From NCBI GenBank assembly GCA_947630215.1, contig CANRGX010000004.1, forward strand, positions 62,001 to 126,000: a DNA stretch of 64,000 nucleotides, written 5' to 3'. Below the pieces are notes generated by a model. That model ran no database searches, had not been told where the DNA came from, and saw only the letters and a list, made by a program, of their open reading frames with translations. Shown in pieces: positions 1 to 10,213 of this stretch. The first letter of the stretch is position 1, and each line of letters opens with the position of its first letter. A program made the position numbers and the translations under genes. Source of the stretch: an uncultured Eisenbergiella sp. Lineage in GTDB: Bacteria > Bacillota > Clostridia > Lachnospirales > Lachnospiraceae.

Positions 1-1638
1 AACGACGAGATAGACAAGCTGCGGCTTTCCGCCACGGCCTCCCTGTCGGAGCGGCGGGATGTGGTGGTGGTGGCCAGCGTGTCCTGCATTTTCGGCCTGG
101 GGTCGCCGGAGGAGTTCTCCGGTATGAGCGTTTCCCTGCGGCCGGGCATGACCATGGATCGGGACGATGTGCTGCGGGCGCTGGTGGCCATTCAGTATGA
201 TCGGAACGACATGGATTTAAACCGCGGGTGCTTCCGGGTGCGGGGAGACGTGATTGAAATCAACCCGGCGCAGGGCGGAGACAGCCTGATCCGGGTGGAA
301 TTTTTCGGAGATGAGATCGACAGGATCGCCCAGGTGGATCCGCTCAACGGGCAGGTGACGGCCACGTTGGAGCACATCATCATCTTCCCGGCTTCTCATT
401 ATGTGGTGCCCCAGTCCCAGATCGACAGGGCCTGCGACGAGATTGAAAAGGAACTGGAGGAGCGGATCCGGTATTTCAAGGGGGAGGACAAGCTGCTGGA
501 GGCCCAGCGCATTGCCGAACGGACGAACTTTGACATTGAAATGCTGCGGGAAACGGGGTTCTGCTCCGGCATTGAAAACTATTCCCGGCATTTGAACGGA
601 ATGCCGGCTGGGGCGCCGCCGTATACGCTGCTGGACTTTTTTAAGGACGATTTTCTGATTATCATAGACGAGTCGCATATGACGATCCCACAGATTCGGG
701 GGATGTTTGCCGGGGACCGTTCCCGGAAGCAGACGCTGGTGGACTACGGGTTCCGTCTGCCCTCCGCGCTGGATAACCGGCCGCTGGATTTTGAAGAATT
801 TGAAAGCCATATCGATCAGATGCTGTTTGTCTCCGCCACGCCCAGCGTCTATGAGGCGGAGCACGAGCTGCTGCGGGCGGAACAGGTCATCCGTCCCACC
901 GGGCTTTTGGATCCCCAAATTGACGTGCGCCCCGTAGAAGGGCAGATCGACGATCTGATCGCGGAGATCCGCAAAGAGACGGATCGGGGGAACAAGGTGC
1001 TGATCACCACGCTGACCAAGCGCATGGCGGAGGATCTGACCGACTATATGCACGAGGTGGGGATCCGGGTGAAATATCTGCATTCCGATATCGATACGCT
1101 GGAACGGGCCGAGATCATCCGGGATATGCGCCTGAATGTGTTCGATGTGCTGGTGGGCATCAATCTGCTGCGGGAAGGGCTGGACATCCCGGAGATTTCC
1201 CTGGTGGCGGTTCTGGACGCGGACAAGGAAGGATTCTTGCGTTCGGAGACTTCACTGATCCAGACGGTGGGGCGCGCCGCCCGGAATGTGGACGGGCACG
1301 TGATTTTCTACGCCGACACGGTGACGGACTCCATGCGGGCGGCCATAGAGGAAACCCAGCGGCGCCGCACCATTCAGCAGCGGTATAATGAAGAACACCA
1401 TATCACGCCCCAGTCCATCCGGAAGGCCGTGCGGGATCGGATCAGCATCACCAGGGAAGTCCCGACGGCGGATCAAAAGCTGGGCAAGGATCCGGAATCC
1501 ATGGATCGGGAGGAACTGGAAAAGCTGATTGCGGACGTGCAAAAGAGAATGAAGCGGGCGGCGGCGGATTTGGATTTCGAGGCGGCCGCGCAGCTCCGCG
1601 ATCAGATGATCGAGCTGAAAAAGGCATTGGAAAGATAA
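1..1638 (+). CDS. uvrB: UvrB, excinuclease ABC subunit B (5' end cut off by the window)
   Basis: UvrB is the helicase-like damage-verification subunit of nucleotide excision repair; it is loaded by UvrA and recruits UvrC. The frame is open from base 1, and 545 residues are visible of a family usually about 650-670 long, so the N-terminal Walker A region is missing. Visible landmarks are the [15 protein letters not shown] stretch near the start, the SF2 motif LFVSATPS (about residue 275), LREGLDIPE and QTVGRAARN (motifs V and VI), and a C-terminal UVR motif ([13 protein letters not shown]) that contacts UvrC. uvrA follows after 31 bases on the same strand, the usual UvrBA order in Clostridia. 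An in-frame GTG at 61 is not the start. Confidence 0.98.
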   Translation, partial: NDEIDKLRLSATASLSERRDVVVVASVSCIFGLGSPEEFSGMSVSLRPGMTMDRDDVLRALVAIQYDRNDMDLNRGCFRVRGDVIEINPAQGGDSLIRVEFFGDEIDRIAQVDPLNGQVTATLEHIIIFPASHYVVPQSQIDRACDEIEKELEERIRYFKGEDKLLEAQRIAERTNFDIEMLRETGFCSGIENYSRHLNGMPAGAPPYTLLDFFKDDFLIIIDESHMTIPQIRGMFAGDRSRKQTLVDYGFRLPSALDNRPLDFEEFESHIDQMLFVSATPSVYEAEHELLRAEQVIRPTGLLDPQIDVRPVEGQIDDLIAEIRKETDRGNKVLITTLTKRMAEDLTDYMHEVGIRVKYLHSDIDTLERAEIIRDMRLNVFDVLVGINLLREGLDIPEISLVAVLDADKEGFLRSETSLIQTVGRAARNVDGHVIFYADTVTDSMRAAIEETQRRRTIQQRYNEEHHITPQSIRKAVRDRISITREVPTADQKLGKDPESMDREELEKLIADVQKRMKRAAADLDFEAAAQLRDQMIELKKALER

Positions 1639-1669
1639 GAACATGATGTGACAGGAGAAAGAAAAAGCA

Positions 1670-4570
1670 ATGGAAGAAGCAAAGAAGATCCTTTCCCGGA
1701 AAAACTGTATCCGCATCCGGGGGGCGAAAGAACATAATCTCAAGGGCATCGACGTGGACATCCCACGGGATGCGCTGGTGGTGCTGACCGGACTTTCCGG
1801 ATCGGGGAAATCCTCCCTGGCGTTCGACACAATTTATGCCGAGGGACAGAGACGGTACATGGAGTCTCTTTCCTCCTATGCCAGACAGTTTTTGGGACAG
1901 ATGGAGAAGCCGGACGTGGAAAAAATCGAGGGGCTCTCCCCCGCTATTTCCATCGACCAGAAATCCACGAACCGCAATCCCCGCTCCACCGTAGGGACGG
2001 TGACGGAAATTTACGATTATTTCCGTCTGCTCTACGCCCGGATCGGCATTCCGCACTGCCCCAACTGCGGCAAGGAGATCAAGCGGCAGAGCGTGGATCA
2101 GATGGTGGATCAGATCCTGGAGCTGCCGGAGGGCAGCCGGATCCAGTTACTGGCGCCGGTGGTGAAGGGAAGAAAAGGACGTCACGAAAAGGTGCTGGAA
2201 CGGGCGGCCCGCAGCGGCTATGTCCGGGTGCGCGTCGACGGCAGCCTCTATGAACTGTCGGAGCAGATTCAGTTGGATAAGAATCTGAAGCATAACATCG
2301 AGATTGTAGTAGATCGCCTGATTGTCCGGCCCGGCATCGAACGCCGGCTGGCGGATTCCATTGAAAACGTGCTGATGCTGTCGGATGGACTGCTGTATGT
2401 GGAGCAGATTGGAAACGACGGGCAGATGCTCACGTTCAGCCAGAATTTTGCCTGCCCGGACTGCGGCGTCAGCATTGAGGAGATCGAACCCAGGAGCTTT
2501 TCTTTTAACAATCCCTTCGGGGCCTGTCCGGAGTGTTTCGGGCTGGGGTATAAGATGGAGTTTTCCCCGGAGCTGATGATACCGGATCCGTCCCTGAGCA
2601 TCAACCAGGGCGCGATCCGTGTGCTGGGGTGGCAGTCCTGCCATCAGCCCGGCTCTTTTGCCAATGCCATTCTGCAGGCGCTGGCAAAGGAATACGGGTT
2701 CAGTCTGGATACGCCCTTTGCAAAGTATCCTGCGGACATACAGGACATGCTGCTGCACGGAACCAACGGCCGGGAGGTGTCGGTATACTATGAGGGACAG
2801 CGCGGTAAGGGGATTTATCCCGTCGCCTTTGAAGGGCTGATTCAAAACGTGCAGCGCCGGTACCGGGAGACGGCCTCCGATATTACCAAGCAGGAATACG
2901 AGACGTTCATGCAGATCACACCCTGTCCGCTCTGCCGGGGACAGCGGCTGAAAAAGGGCGCGCTGGCGGTGACGGTCTGTGGGAAAAATATCCATGAGAT
3001 CACGTCCATGTTTGTGGGCGAGCTGCAGGAGTTTCTTTCCCATCTGACGCTGACCCGGCAGCAGGAGCTGATCGGCGCGCAGATTCTCAAGGAGATCCGG
3101 GCACGGGTGGGATTTTTGATCGACGTGGGACTGGATTACCTTTCCCTGTCCCGGGCCACCGGTTCCCTTTCCGGCGGGGAAGCGCAGCGGATCCGGCTGG
3201 CGACCCAGATTGGATCCGGGCTGGTGGGCGTCTGTTATATCCTGGACGAGCCCAGTATCGGCCTGCACCAGCGGGACAACGACAAGCTGCTGGCGACCCT
3301 GAAGCATCTGCGGGATCTGGGCAATACCCTGATCGTGGTAGAGCATGACGAGGACACCATGCGGGCGGCGGATTATATTGTGGACATCGGGCCGGGCGCC
3401 GGTTCCCACGGCGGCGAGGTCATCGCCTGCGGCACGGCGGAGGATATCATGAAGGTGCCTACTTCCATTACGGGACAGTATTTAAGCGGCGCAAAGAGGA
3501 TCCCGGTGCCGGACAGACGGCGTGTGCCCACAGGCTGGCTTACGGTACGCGGGGCCGCGGAAAACAACTTAAAACAGATCGACGTAAAGTTCCCGCTGGG
3601 CGTGTTTACCTGTGTCACCGGGGTTTCCGGGTCGGGCAAATCGTCCCTGGTCAACGAAATTCTCTATAAGCGGCTGGCGAGAGAACTGAACCGCGCCCGG
3701 TGCATTCCCGGCCGGCACACGGGGATCGAGGGAATCGGACAGCTGGACAAAGTGATCAACATCGATCAGTCCCCCATCGGGCGCACCCCGCGCTCCAATC
3801 CGGCCACCTATACGGGTGTGTTTGACTTGATCCGCGATCTGTTCGCGGCCACGCCGGACGCCAAGGCGAAGGGATACAAGAAGGGCCGTTTCAGCTTCAA
3901 TGTCAGGGGCGGGCGCTGCGAGGCCTGTTCCGGAGACGGCATCATCAAAATTGAGATGCACTTTTTGCCCGACGTCTACGTGCCCTGCGAAGTCTGCGGC
4001 GGCAAGCGCTACAACCGGGAAACCCTGGATGTGAAGTACAAGGGGAAGAACATTTTCGACGTGCTGGACATGACGGTGGAGGAGGCGGTTTCGTTTTTTG
4101 AAAACGTACCCAGTATCCAGAGCAAGATCCAGACGCTCTATGACGTGGGGCTTTCCTATGTGAAGCTGGGGCAGCCCTCCACGGAACTTTCCGGCGGCGA
4201 GGCCCAGCGCATCAAGCTGGCCGCGGAGCTGTCCCGCCGCAGCACGGGGAAGACGATCTATATTTTGGACGAGCCCACCACGGGACTGCATTTTGCCGAC
4301 GTGCACAAGCTCATTGAGATTCTGCACCGGCTGGCGGAAGGCGGCAATACGGTGGTGGTCATCGAACACAATCTGGATGTGATCAAGACTGCGGACTATA
4401 TCATCGACATGGGGCCGGAAGGCGGGATGCGGGGCGGCACGGTGATTGCCTCCGGGACGCCGGAGGAGATCGCGTGTTCCCCTGTTTCCTATACCGGACA
4501 GTATGTGAAAAAGATGCTGGAAAGGGCCCAAACGCTCCCGGATACCGGCGGATGCGGCCCGAAAACATGA
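1670..4570 (+). CDS. uvrA: UvrA, excinuclease ABC subunit A
   Basis: UvrA is the damage-sensing ABC ATPase dimer that loads UvrB in nucleotide excision repair. The 966 residues fit the family length. Two ABC modules are visible: Walker [10 protein letters not shown] near residue 42 and GVSGSGKSS near 650, each with a signature LSGGEAQRI and a Walker B ending ILDEP. Zinc-binding Cys clusters are present ([14 protein letters not shown], and CEACSGDG with CEVCGGKRY). ATG at 1670 has AGGAG at 1652-1656. The gene is almost certainly cotranscribed with uvrB. No clear terminator follows; the mreB promoter lies directly downstream. Confidence 0.98.
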   Translation: MEEAKKILSRKNCIRIRGAKEHNLKGIDVDIPRDALVVLTGLSGSGKSSLAFDTIYAEGQRRYMESLSSYARQFLGQMEKPDVEKIEGLSPAISIDQKSTNRNPRSTVGTVTEIYDYFRLLYARIGIPHCPNCGKEIKRQSVDQMVDQILELPEGSRIQLLAPVVKGRKGRHEKVLERAARSGYVRVRVDGSLYELSEQIQLDKNLKHNIEIVVDRLIVRPGIERRLADSIENVLMLSDGLLYVEQIGNDGQMLTFSQNFACPDCGVSIEEIEPRSFSFNNPFGACPECFGLGYKMEFSPELMIPDPSLSINQGAIRVLGWQSCHQPGSFANAILQALAKEYGFSLDTPFAKYPADIQDMLLHGTNGREVSVYYEGQRGKGIYPVAFEGLIQNVQRRYRETASDITKQEYETFMQITPCPLCRGQRLKKGALAVTVCGKNIHEITSMFVGELQEFLSHLTLTRQQELIGAQILKEIRARVGFLIDVGLDYLSLSRATGSLSGGEAQRIRLATQIGSGLVGVCYILDEPSIGLHQRDNDKLLATLKHLRDLGNTLIVVEHDEDTMRAADYIVDIGPGAGSHGGEVIACGTAEDIMKVPTSITGQYLSGAKRIPVPDRRRVPTGWLTVRGAAENNLKQIDVKFPLGVFTCVTGVSGSGKSSLVNEILYKRLARELNRARCIPGRHTGIEGIGQLDKVINIDQSPIGRTPRSNPATYTGVFDLIRDLFAATPDAKAKGYKKGRFSFNVRGGRCEACSGDGIIKIEMHFLPDVYVPCEVCGGKRYNRETLDVKYKGKNIFDVLDMTVEEAVSFFENVPSIQSKIQTLYDVGLSYVKLGQPSTELSGGEAQRIKLAAELSRRSTGKTIYILDEPTTGLHFADVHKLIEILHRLAEGGNTVVVIEHNLDVIKTADYIIDMGPEGGMRGGTVIASGTPEEIACSPVSYTGQYVKKMLERAQTLPDTGGCGPKT

Positions 4571-4588
4571 GTTTTTTTTGAAACCCTC

Positions 4589-4617
4589 TTTCCATGGGGG
4601 AAAAATTAGGATATAAT
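4589..4617 (+). promoter_or_regulatory. Putative SigA promoter of mreB
   Basis: A perfect TATAAT (4612-4617) lies 17 bases after TTTCCA (4589-4594, a 4/6 match to TTGACA). The bases after the -10, GGGCGTTA, recur at the cardiolipin synthase promoter. The leader to the mreB start is about 75 bases. Confidence 0.6.
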
Positions 4618-4693
4618 GGGCGTTAATGGGGAATGATTTTACAGTCCCGGTCTGCCGGGACGGCGGGCCCGTTTTGAAGTGGAAGGAGAGAAG

Positions 4694-5683
4694 ATGCAGT
4701 ATACAGATATCGGGATCGATCTGGGAACAGCCAGCATACTGGTTTATATAAGAGGGAAGGGCGTCGTCTTAAAGGAACCTTCCGTCGTGGCATTTGACAG
4801 GGACACCAACAAAATCAAGGCCATCGGGGAGGACGCGCGCCGGATGCTCGGCCGCACGCCGGGCAATATTGTGGCGGTCAGACCGCTGCGTCAGGGTGTG
4901 ATTTCCGACTATACCGTGACGGAAAAGATGATGAAGTATTTTATTCAGAAGGCGCTGGGGAAGAAGACCTTCCGCCGCCCGAGGATTGCGGTCTGTGTGC
5001 CCAGCGGCGTGACCGAGGTGGAGAAAAAGGCCGTGGAGGACGCGACCTACCAGGCGGGCGCGCGGGAAGTGGCCATCATCGAGGAGCCCATCGCCGCGGC
5101 CATCGGCGCGGGGATCGATATTTCCAGGCCGTGCGGCAATATGATCGTGGATATCGGCGGCGGCACGTCGGACATTGCGGTGATCTCCCTGGGAGGGACG
5201 GTGGTCAGCGCTTCCATCAAGATTGCCGGGGACGATTTTGACGAAGCCATTGTGCGCTATATGCGCAAAAAGCATAACCTGTTGATTGGGGAACGGACAG
5301 CGGAAGATATCAAGATCAAGATCGGTTCCGCGTTCCCGCGCCCGGAGCCCGACTATATGGACGTCCGGGGACGGAACCTGGTGACCGGCCTGCCCAAGAC
5401 CATCACCGTATCCTCCGAGGAGACGGAGGAAGCGCTCAAGGAGTCCACGCTGCAGATCGTGGAAGCGATCCACGGCGTTCTGGAGAAAACCCCTCCGGAG
5501 CTGGCGGCGGATATCGCGGATCGGGGGATCGTCCTGACCGGCGGCGGCAGCCTGCTGCGCGGTCTGGAAGAACTGATCCAGGACAGGACGGGAATCAACA
5601 CCATGACGGCGGAGGATCCGATGACGGCGGTTGCCATAGGAACGGGGAAATATGTGGAATTTCTGGGCGGGTATCAGGAATAG
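4694..5683 (+). CDS. mreB: MreB/Mbl-family rod-shape actin
   Basis: This is a bacterial actin that polymerises under the membrane and guides the elongation peptidoglycan synthesis machinery. It has 329 residues, normal for MreB or Mbl. The actin ATPase motifs are clear: GIDLGTASILVY near the N-terminus (phosphate 1), DIGGGTSDIAV near residue 155 (phosphate 2), and LTGGGSLLRGL near 285 (adenosine). An upstream GTG at 4679 is in frame, but ATG at 4694 has AGGAG at 4684-4688 at ideal spacing and gives the family's usual start. The gene has its own promoter and terminator, so it seems monocistronic. The sequence alone does not settle whether it is MreB, Mbl or MreBH. Confidence 0.95.
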   Translation: MQYTDIGIDLGTASILVYIRGKGVVLKEPSVVAFDRDTNKIKAIGEDARRMLGRTPGNIVAVRPLRQGVISDYTVTEKMMKYFIQKALGKKTFRRPRIAVCVPSGVTEVEKKAVEDATYQAGAREVAIIEEPIAAAIGAGIDISRPCGNMIVDIGGGTSDIAVISLGGTVVSASIKIAGDDFDEAIVRYMRKKHNLLIGERTAEDIKIKIGSAFPRPEPDYMDVRGRNLVTGLPKTITVSSEETEEALKESTLQIVEAIHGVLEKTPPELAADIADRGIVLTGGGSLLRGLEELIQDRTGINTMTAEDPMTAVAIGTGKYVEFLGGYQE

Positions 5684-5718
5684 TCGGCCCGCCGGAGCAG
5701 AGCATCCTGCACAGACAG

Positions 5719-5741
5719 GCCGCCCGGCAGGGCGGCTTTTT
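5719..5741 (+). terminator. Rho-independent terminator after mreB
   Basis: A perfect 7-bp stem, GCCGCCC (5719-5725) with GGGCGGC (5730-5736), has a GGCA loop and is followed by five T. Confidence 0.9.
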
Positions 5742-5805
5742 CTGTCGGGTGAGGATTTTTGACCCGGCAAAAGAAAGCGGGCAGGAAGAATTTCTGGAGG
5801 TTTCA

Positions 5806-8058
5806 TTGGAACGGATAGAAGGGTATGTTTCCCACATCATTTACAGGAATCCGGAAAACGGGTACACGGTGTTTGAACTAAGCGGCGACGGGGAGGAGAT
5901 CACCTGCGTCGGCACGTTCGCGGTGCTGGATGAGGGGGAACTGCTGGAACTGGAGGGCGATTACGCCAAACACGCGGTTTACGGCAGGCAGTTTCGGGCC
6001 GTGTCGGGCAGAGAAAAGGCCCTGGACGATGCGGCCGGGATGGAGCGGTACCTGGGCAGCGGCGCGGTGCGGGGGGTAGGCGCTTCCCTGGCGGCACGGA
6101 TCGTGAAGCGGTTCGGAAAGGACACCTTTCGTATCATCGAGGAGGAGCCGGAAAGGCTGGCGGAGGTCAAGGGCATCAGCGAGCGCAAGGCGATGGATAT
6201 CGCGGGGCAGGTGTCCGAAAGGCGGGAAATGCGGCAGGCCATGATTTATTTGCAGGGATACGGCATTTCCAACACCATGGCGGTCAAAATATACCAGACC
6301 TACGGGGATCGGGTCTATCGCGTCCTGGAGGAGAATCCCTATCAGCTTGCGGGCGATATTGACGGCATCGGGTTTAAAAAGGCGGACGAGCTGGCGGCGC
6401 GGATCGGCATCCATGTGGATTCGGAATACCGCATCCGCAGCGGGATTCTCTATACCCTTTTGCAGGCGTCTTCGGAGGGCCATCTCTATCTGCCGCAGCC
6501 GCTGTTGATCCAAAGGGCGGCCGGGCTGCTGGAACTGTCGGAGGACGCGGTGGCGGATCAGGCTGCGAACCTGGCCATGGACAAAAAACTGGTGATCAAA
6601 AAGCAGGGGGAGGAGGTCTGCTGTTACGCTTTTGCTTCTTACTACGCGGAACTATCCTGCGCAAAGATGCTGATGGATCTGCAGCAGTCGCTGCCCGGAG
6701 GCGTCTGGGACGGGGCCGGACAGGAGGAGCAGCTGCGCCGGAAAATAGAAAAAATCCAGCGGCAGGAGGAGATCGAGCTGGATGGCCTGCAGAAGGAAGC
6801 GGTGCTGGAAAGTATCCGCAACAGCGTCTTTATCCTGACCGGCGGGCCCGGAACGGGCAAGACCACCACGATCAATATGATGATCCGCTTTTTTATCACG
6901 GAAGGGATGGATCTGTTCCTGGCGGCCCCCACGGGCCGCGCGGCCAAGCGGATGACGGAAGCCACGGGGTTTGAGGCGCGGACCATTCACCGGATGCTGG
7001 AGCTTTCCGGCGCGGTGCCAAAGGAGGGGCACAGCGTCAGCTTTGAACGCGACGAGAACAATCCGCTGGAAGCGGATGTGATCATTGTGGATGAGATGTC
7101 CATGGTGGACATTCATCTGTTCCAGTCTCTGCTGCGCGCGGTGGCGCCCGGCACACGGCTGATCCTGGTGGGAGACAGCAATCAGCTTCCCAGCGTCGGG
7201 CCCGGACAGGTGCTGCACGATCTGATTGAAAGCCGTGCGTTCCCGGTGGTCTGTCTGCAGAAGATATTCCGGCAGGCCCGGGAAAGCGATATTGTGGTCA
7301 ACGCCCACCGGATCAACCGGGGGGAGCCCATCGCGCTGGACAATAAAAGCAGGGATTTCTTTTTCCTGGAACGGGACAGCGTCCCGGTCATCTATAAGCA
7401 CATGATCCAGCTTATCCGGGAAAAGCTCCCCCGTTATGTGGATGCTTCTCCCTATGAAATCCAGGTGCTCACGCCGATGCGCAGGGGGAGCCTGGGGGTG
7501 GAAACCTTAAACGGCATCCTGCAGGCGTATTTAAATCCCGCGGATCCCTCCCGAAAAGAAACCCGGATAGGGGAGACGCTTTTTCGGGAAGGCGACAAGG
7601 TCATGCAGGTGAAAAATAACTACCAGCTGGAATGGGAGGTGGTGAGCCGGTTCGGGATCCCCGTGGATCGGGGCGTGGGGATTTTCAACGGGGACATGGG
7701 TGTGATCCGGGAGATCAACGAGTATGCCCAGACCGTGATGGTGGAATACGATGAGGCCCGCCGTGTGACCTACGGTTTTTCCCAGATGGATGAGGTGGAG
7801 CTGGCCTATGCCATTACGATACATAAATCCCAGGGAAGCGAGTATCCGGCGGTCATCCTGCCGCTGCTGGGAGGGCCGAAACTGCTGATGAACCGGAACC
7901 TGCTGTATACGGGGGTGACGCGGGCAAGGGGCTGCGTCACGATACTGGGGAGCAGACAGGTGGTGTGCCAGATGATTGAAAATGCCAGCGAGGCAAAACG
8001 GTATACCAGCCTGGACAGGAGAATACGAGAGCTGAAAGGGGAGTTTTGCTCACACTGA
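5806..8058 (+). CDS. recD2: RecD2-type ATP-dependent 5'-3' DNA helicase
   Basis: RecD2 is a stand-alone SF1B helicase, found in organisms whose RecD is not part of RecBCD, and is linked to repair and replication-fork maintenance. The N-terminal region contains helix-hairpin-helix-like repeats, for example GVGASLAARIVKRFG. Then come Walker A GGPGTGKTTT near residue 346, Walker B VDEMSMVD near 428, and the C-terminal UvrD_C_2-like motif TIHKSQGSEYP near 673. TTG at 5806 is chosen as the start because GGAGG lies 5 bases before it and the product then begins LERIEGYV, as in relatives. The alternative GTG at 5749 lies only 8 bases after the terminator. The end overlaps comF by 13 bases. Confidence 0.94.
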   Translation: MERIEGYVSHIIYRNPENGYTVFELSGDGEEITCVGTFAVLDEGELLELEGDYAKHAVYGRQFRAVSGREKALDDAAGMERYLGSGAVRGVGASLAARIVKRFGKDTFRIIEEEPERLAEVKGISERKAMDIAGQVSERREMRQAMIYLQGYGISNTMAVKIYQTYGDRVYRVLEENPYQLAGDIDGIGFKKADELAARIGIHVDSEYRIRSGILYTLLQASSEGHLYLPQPLLIQRAAGLLELSEDAVADQAANLAMDKKLVIKKQGEEVCCYAFASYYAELSCAKMLMDLQQSLPGGVWDGAGQEEQLRRKIEKIQRQEEIELDGLQKEAVLESIRNSVFILTGGPGTGKTTTINMMIRFFITEGMDLFLAAPTGRAAKRMTEATGFEARTIHRMLELSGAVPKEGHSVSFERDENNPLEADVIIVDEMSMVDIHLFQSLLRAVAPGTRLILVGDSNQLPSVGPGQVLHDLIESRAFPVVCLQKIFRQARESDIVVNAHRINRGEPIALDNKSRDFFFLERDSVPVIYKHMIQLIREKLPRYVDASPYEIQVLTPMRRGSLGVETLNGILQAYLNPADPSRKETRIGETLFREGDKVMQVKNNYQLEWEVVSRFGIPVDRGVGIFNGDMGVIREINEYAQTVMVEYDEARRVTYGFSQMDEVELAYAITIHKSQGSEYPAVILPLLGGPKLLMNRNLLYTGVTRARGCVTILGSRQVVCQMIENASEAKRYTSLDRRIRELKGEFCSH

Positions 8059-8750
8059 AGGATTTGTTTTTTCCCCGCCGGTGCCCGGTCTGCGACCGGC
8101 CGGTAAAGCCGGCGGGGGCCCTCGTCTGCCGGGACTGTGCCGGCAGGCTGCGCTATGTCCGCCAGCCCGTCTGTATGAAATGCGGCAAGGCGCTGACGGA
8201 CGGGCAGCAGGAGTACTGCTTTGACTGCCTGCACAGGGCGCACGTCTATGACAGGGGGCTTTCTTTGTACGGTTATGAAAGCGTCAGAGAGGGCATTTAC
8301 CGATTTAAATACGGCGGCAGGAGGGAGTATGCCGCGTTTTTTGGCCGGGAGATGGCCCGGTATCTGGGCCCGCAGCTTCTGGCCTGGAAACCGGACGCCT
8401 TCGTTCCGGTTCCCCTGCATCCGAAACGGTTTCGCAGCCGCGGATACAACCAGGCGCAGCTTCTGGCCCGGGAGTTGGGGGACAGACTGGGTATCCCGGT
8501 TCTGGATCACTGGCTTTTGCGGGTAAAGAATACCAGGCCCCAGAAGCTGCTGGATGCGAAAGAGCGGCAAAATAATTTGAAAAGGGCTTTTAAAATCGGG
8601 CAAAATGATGTAAAATTAAATACGATTGTAATTATTGACGACATCTATACCACCGGGAGCACGGTGGACGAGATCGCTGCTGTGTGCAGACAGCATGGCG
8701 TCAAGAAAATTTATTTCGCTGCACTTTCCATCGGAAACGGGAAAACGTGA
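8046..8750 (+). CDS. comF: ComF-family phosphoribosyltransferase-like protein
   Basis: ComF proteins act in natural DNA uptake in competent Firmicutes, where they are thought to help move ssDNA with ComFA. The 234 residues show the expected layout. Two N-terminal Cys pairs (CPVCDRP and CRDC, then CMKCGKA and CFDC) form a zinc-binding region, and the C-terminal PRTase loop reads IIDDIYTTGST. The start is a TTG inside the end of recD2 with GGGGAG upstream. No ComFA helicase gene is adjacent. Whether this lineage is competent cannot be told here. Confidence 0.9.
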   Translation: MLTLKDLFFPRRCPVCDRPVKPAGALVCRDCAGRLRYVRQPVCMKCGKALTDGQQEYCFDCLHRAHVYDRGLSLYGYESVREGIYRFKYGGRREYAAFFGREMARYLGPQLLAWKPDAFVPVPLHPKRFRSRGYNQAQLLARELGDRLGIPVLDHWLLRVKNTRPQKLLDAKERQNNLKRAFKIGQNDVKLNTIVIIDDIYTTGSTVDEIAAVCRQHGVKKIYFAALSIGNGKT

Positions 8751-8794
8751 CCGGTGATTTTCGTGTTTTTAAAATCCGAAAGGCGGGAGCGCGC

Positions 8795-9193
8795 ATGGTC
8801 AACAGGGAAAAAGTGCTTCATATGACAAAGATGGCGTCCTATGAGGCCGGACAGGGAAAGCGGGACAGGGCGGTGTCCGGTTATTTCCGGGGAGATTATA
8901 TCGGGATGCAGATGATCCTTTCCTTTGTGGTGATCACGGCCGCGTTCGCGGTGATTGCCGGCGCCTATGTCGGTTTTCATTTTGAAGATCTGATGGAAAG
9001 TATCTATACGATGGATCTGGTGTCCTCCTTCCGGCAGGTGCTCAGATGGTATCTGACCGCTGCCGCCGCCTATCTGGCCGTCACGTATCTGGTCTACAGC
9101 CTGCGCTACAGGCGGGCGAGAAGACGGCTCGATCTTCTGCTTTCGGAGCTGGAAAGCCTGGAAGAAGAAAGCAGGGATCTCGGAAAGGATTGA
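8795..9193 (+). CDS. Small membrane protein of unknown function
   Basis: I do not recognise this 132-residue protein. It has a basic N-terminus with the stretch MASYEAGQGKRDRAV, two predicted membrane segments (about residues 38-60 and 84-105), and a C-terminal charged helix likely to form a short coiled coil (RRLDLLLSELESLEEES). ATG at 8795 follows GGCGGGAG. A longer in-frame start at 8684 would lie inside comF and lacks a ribosome site. It stands 4 bases before another membrane protein and upstream of cdaA, so it is probably translated in that operon. A role linked to c-di-AMP or the envelope is only an inference from position. Confidence 0.75.
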   Translation: MVNREKVLHMTKMASYEAGQGKRDRAVSGYFRGDYIGMQMILSFVVITAAFAVIAGAYVGFHFEDLMESIYTMDLVSSFRQVLRWYLTAAAAYLAVTYLVYSLRYRRARRRLDLLLSELESLEEESRDLGKD

Positions 9194-9197
9194 AACT

Positions 9198-10202
9198 ATG
9201 ACAAATCTGCTTGTATGGAAGGAATACATAAAGAGCTTCTATGCGAAATATGAGGATTTCATCCTTCCGGTGCTGAAATTCCTTTTCGCGCTGCTTTTGT
9301 TTTCTTCGATCAACGGACAGTTGGGGTACATGGAGCGGATCAACAGCCCGGTGATCGTTCTGGTCGCCGCGCTGCTGTGTTCCTTCCTGCCGCTGGGCTT
9401 TATGGTATTTCTGTGCGCCGTCTTCCTTCTGGCGCACGTATATGCGCTGTCGCTGGAATGTATGGCGGTGCTGCTGCTGGCGTATCTTTTTATCGCGGTG
9501 GTCTATCTGCGGTTTTCGCCGAAGGGACATCTGCTTTTGATGCTGACGCCGCTTTTCTTTTGCTGGCACATTCCCTATGTGCTCCCGCTGGCGGCGGGGC
9601 TGTTTGGATCGCCCGCATCGGCGGTGCCGGTGGCCTGCGGCGTGGTGCTCTATTATGTGCTGAACTATATGACGGGCAACGCGCCTGCGCTGGGGGCGGC
9701 GGATGCCGATTCCCCGCTGCAGAGATTTCAGGATGTGGCCACAGGCGTGCTGGAAAACCGGGAGATGATCATTGTGGCCGTGGCGTTTTCGGTGACGGTG
9801 ATTCTGGTTTATATTGTCCGCCGCATGAGCGTCAGTTATGCCCGCGCCATAGCGGTGCTGGTAGGCGCGCTGACGGACGTGGTGATCCTTCTGGTGGGGG
9901 ATCTGATGTATGACGCCAATTTTTCCATCGGCGCTGTGATTTTCGGGAGCCTGTTGGGGGCGGTGGCCGCGCTGGTGATGCAGTTTTTCCATTTCAGTCT
10001 GGATTACGCGCGGACAGAAAAGGTACAGTTTGAGGATGAGGAGTATTATTATTATGTGAAAGCCGTCCCCAAGATGGCGGTCACCGTGCCGGAGAAGCGG
10101 GTGAAAAAAATCACCGCCCGGAAGGGACATCAGGGGGCCCGCCGCGGTCATGGCAGGGCAAAGGCGAAAAATAAAGGGCACAGGACGGGACAGCAGAGGT
10201 AA
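9198..10202 (+). CDS. Polytopic membrane protein with basic tail, upstream of cdaA
   Basis: This is an unrecognised 334-residue protein. The first 260 or so residues hold about eight hydrophobic segments, in two blocks (about residues 20-150 and 185-265). A tyrosine-rich acidic patch (EDEEYYYYVK) follows, then a strongly basic C-terminal tail of about 40 residues rich in Arg, Lys, His and Gly. The tail should be cytoplasmic and could bind nucleic acid or acidic lipid; that is inference. It sits between a small membrane protein (4-base gap) and cdaA (11-base gap), which suggests one envelope operon. Confidence 0.75.
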   Translation: MTNLLVWKEYIKSFYAKYEDFILPVLKFLFALLLFSSINGQLGYMERINSPVIVLVAALLCSFLPLGFMVFLCAVFLLAHVYALSLECMAVLLLAYLFIAVVYLRFSPKGHLLLMLTPLFFCWHIPYVLPLAAGLFGSPASAVPVACGVVLYYVLNYMTGNAPALGAADADSPLQRFQDVATGVLENREMIIVAVAFSVTVILVYIVRRMSVSYARAIAVLVGALTDVVILLVGDLMYDANFSIGAVIFGSLLGAVAALVMQFFHFSLDYARTEKVQFEDEEYYYYVKAVPKMAVTVPEKRVKKITARKGHQGARRGHGRAKAKNKGHRTGQQR

Positions 10203-10213
10203 GGATAGCGGAC

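Noticed and set aside
217-1083. Long minus-strand open frame opposite uvrB.
   Set aside because: It lies wholly within uvrB and has no recognisable domain; a shadow frame.
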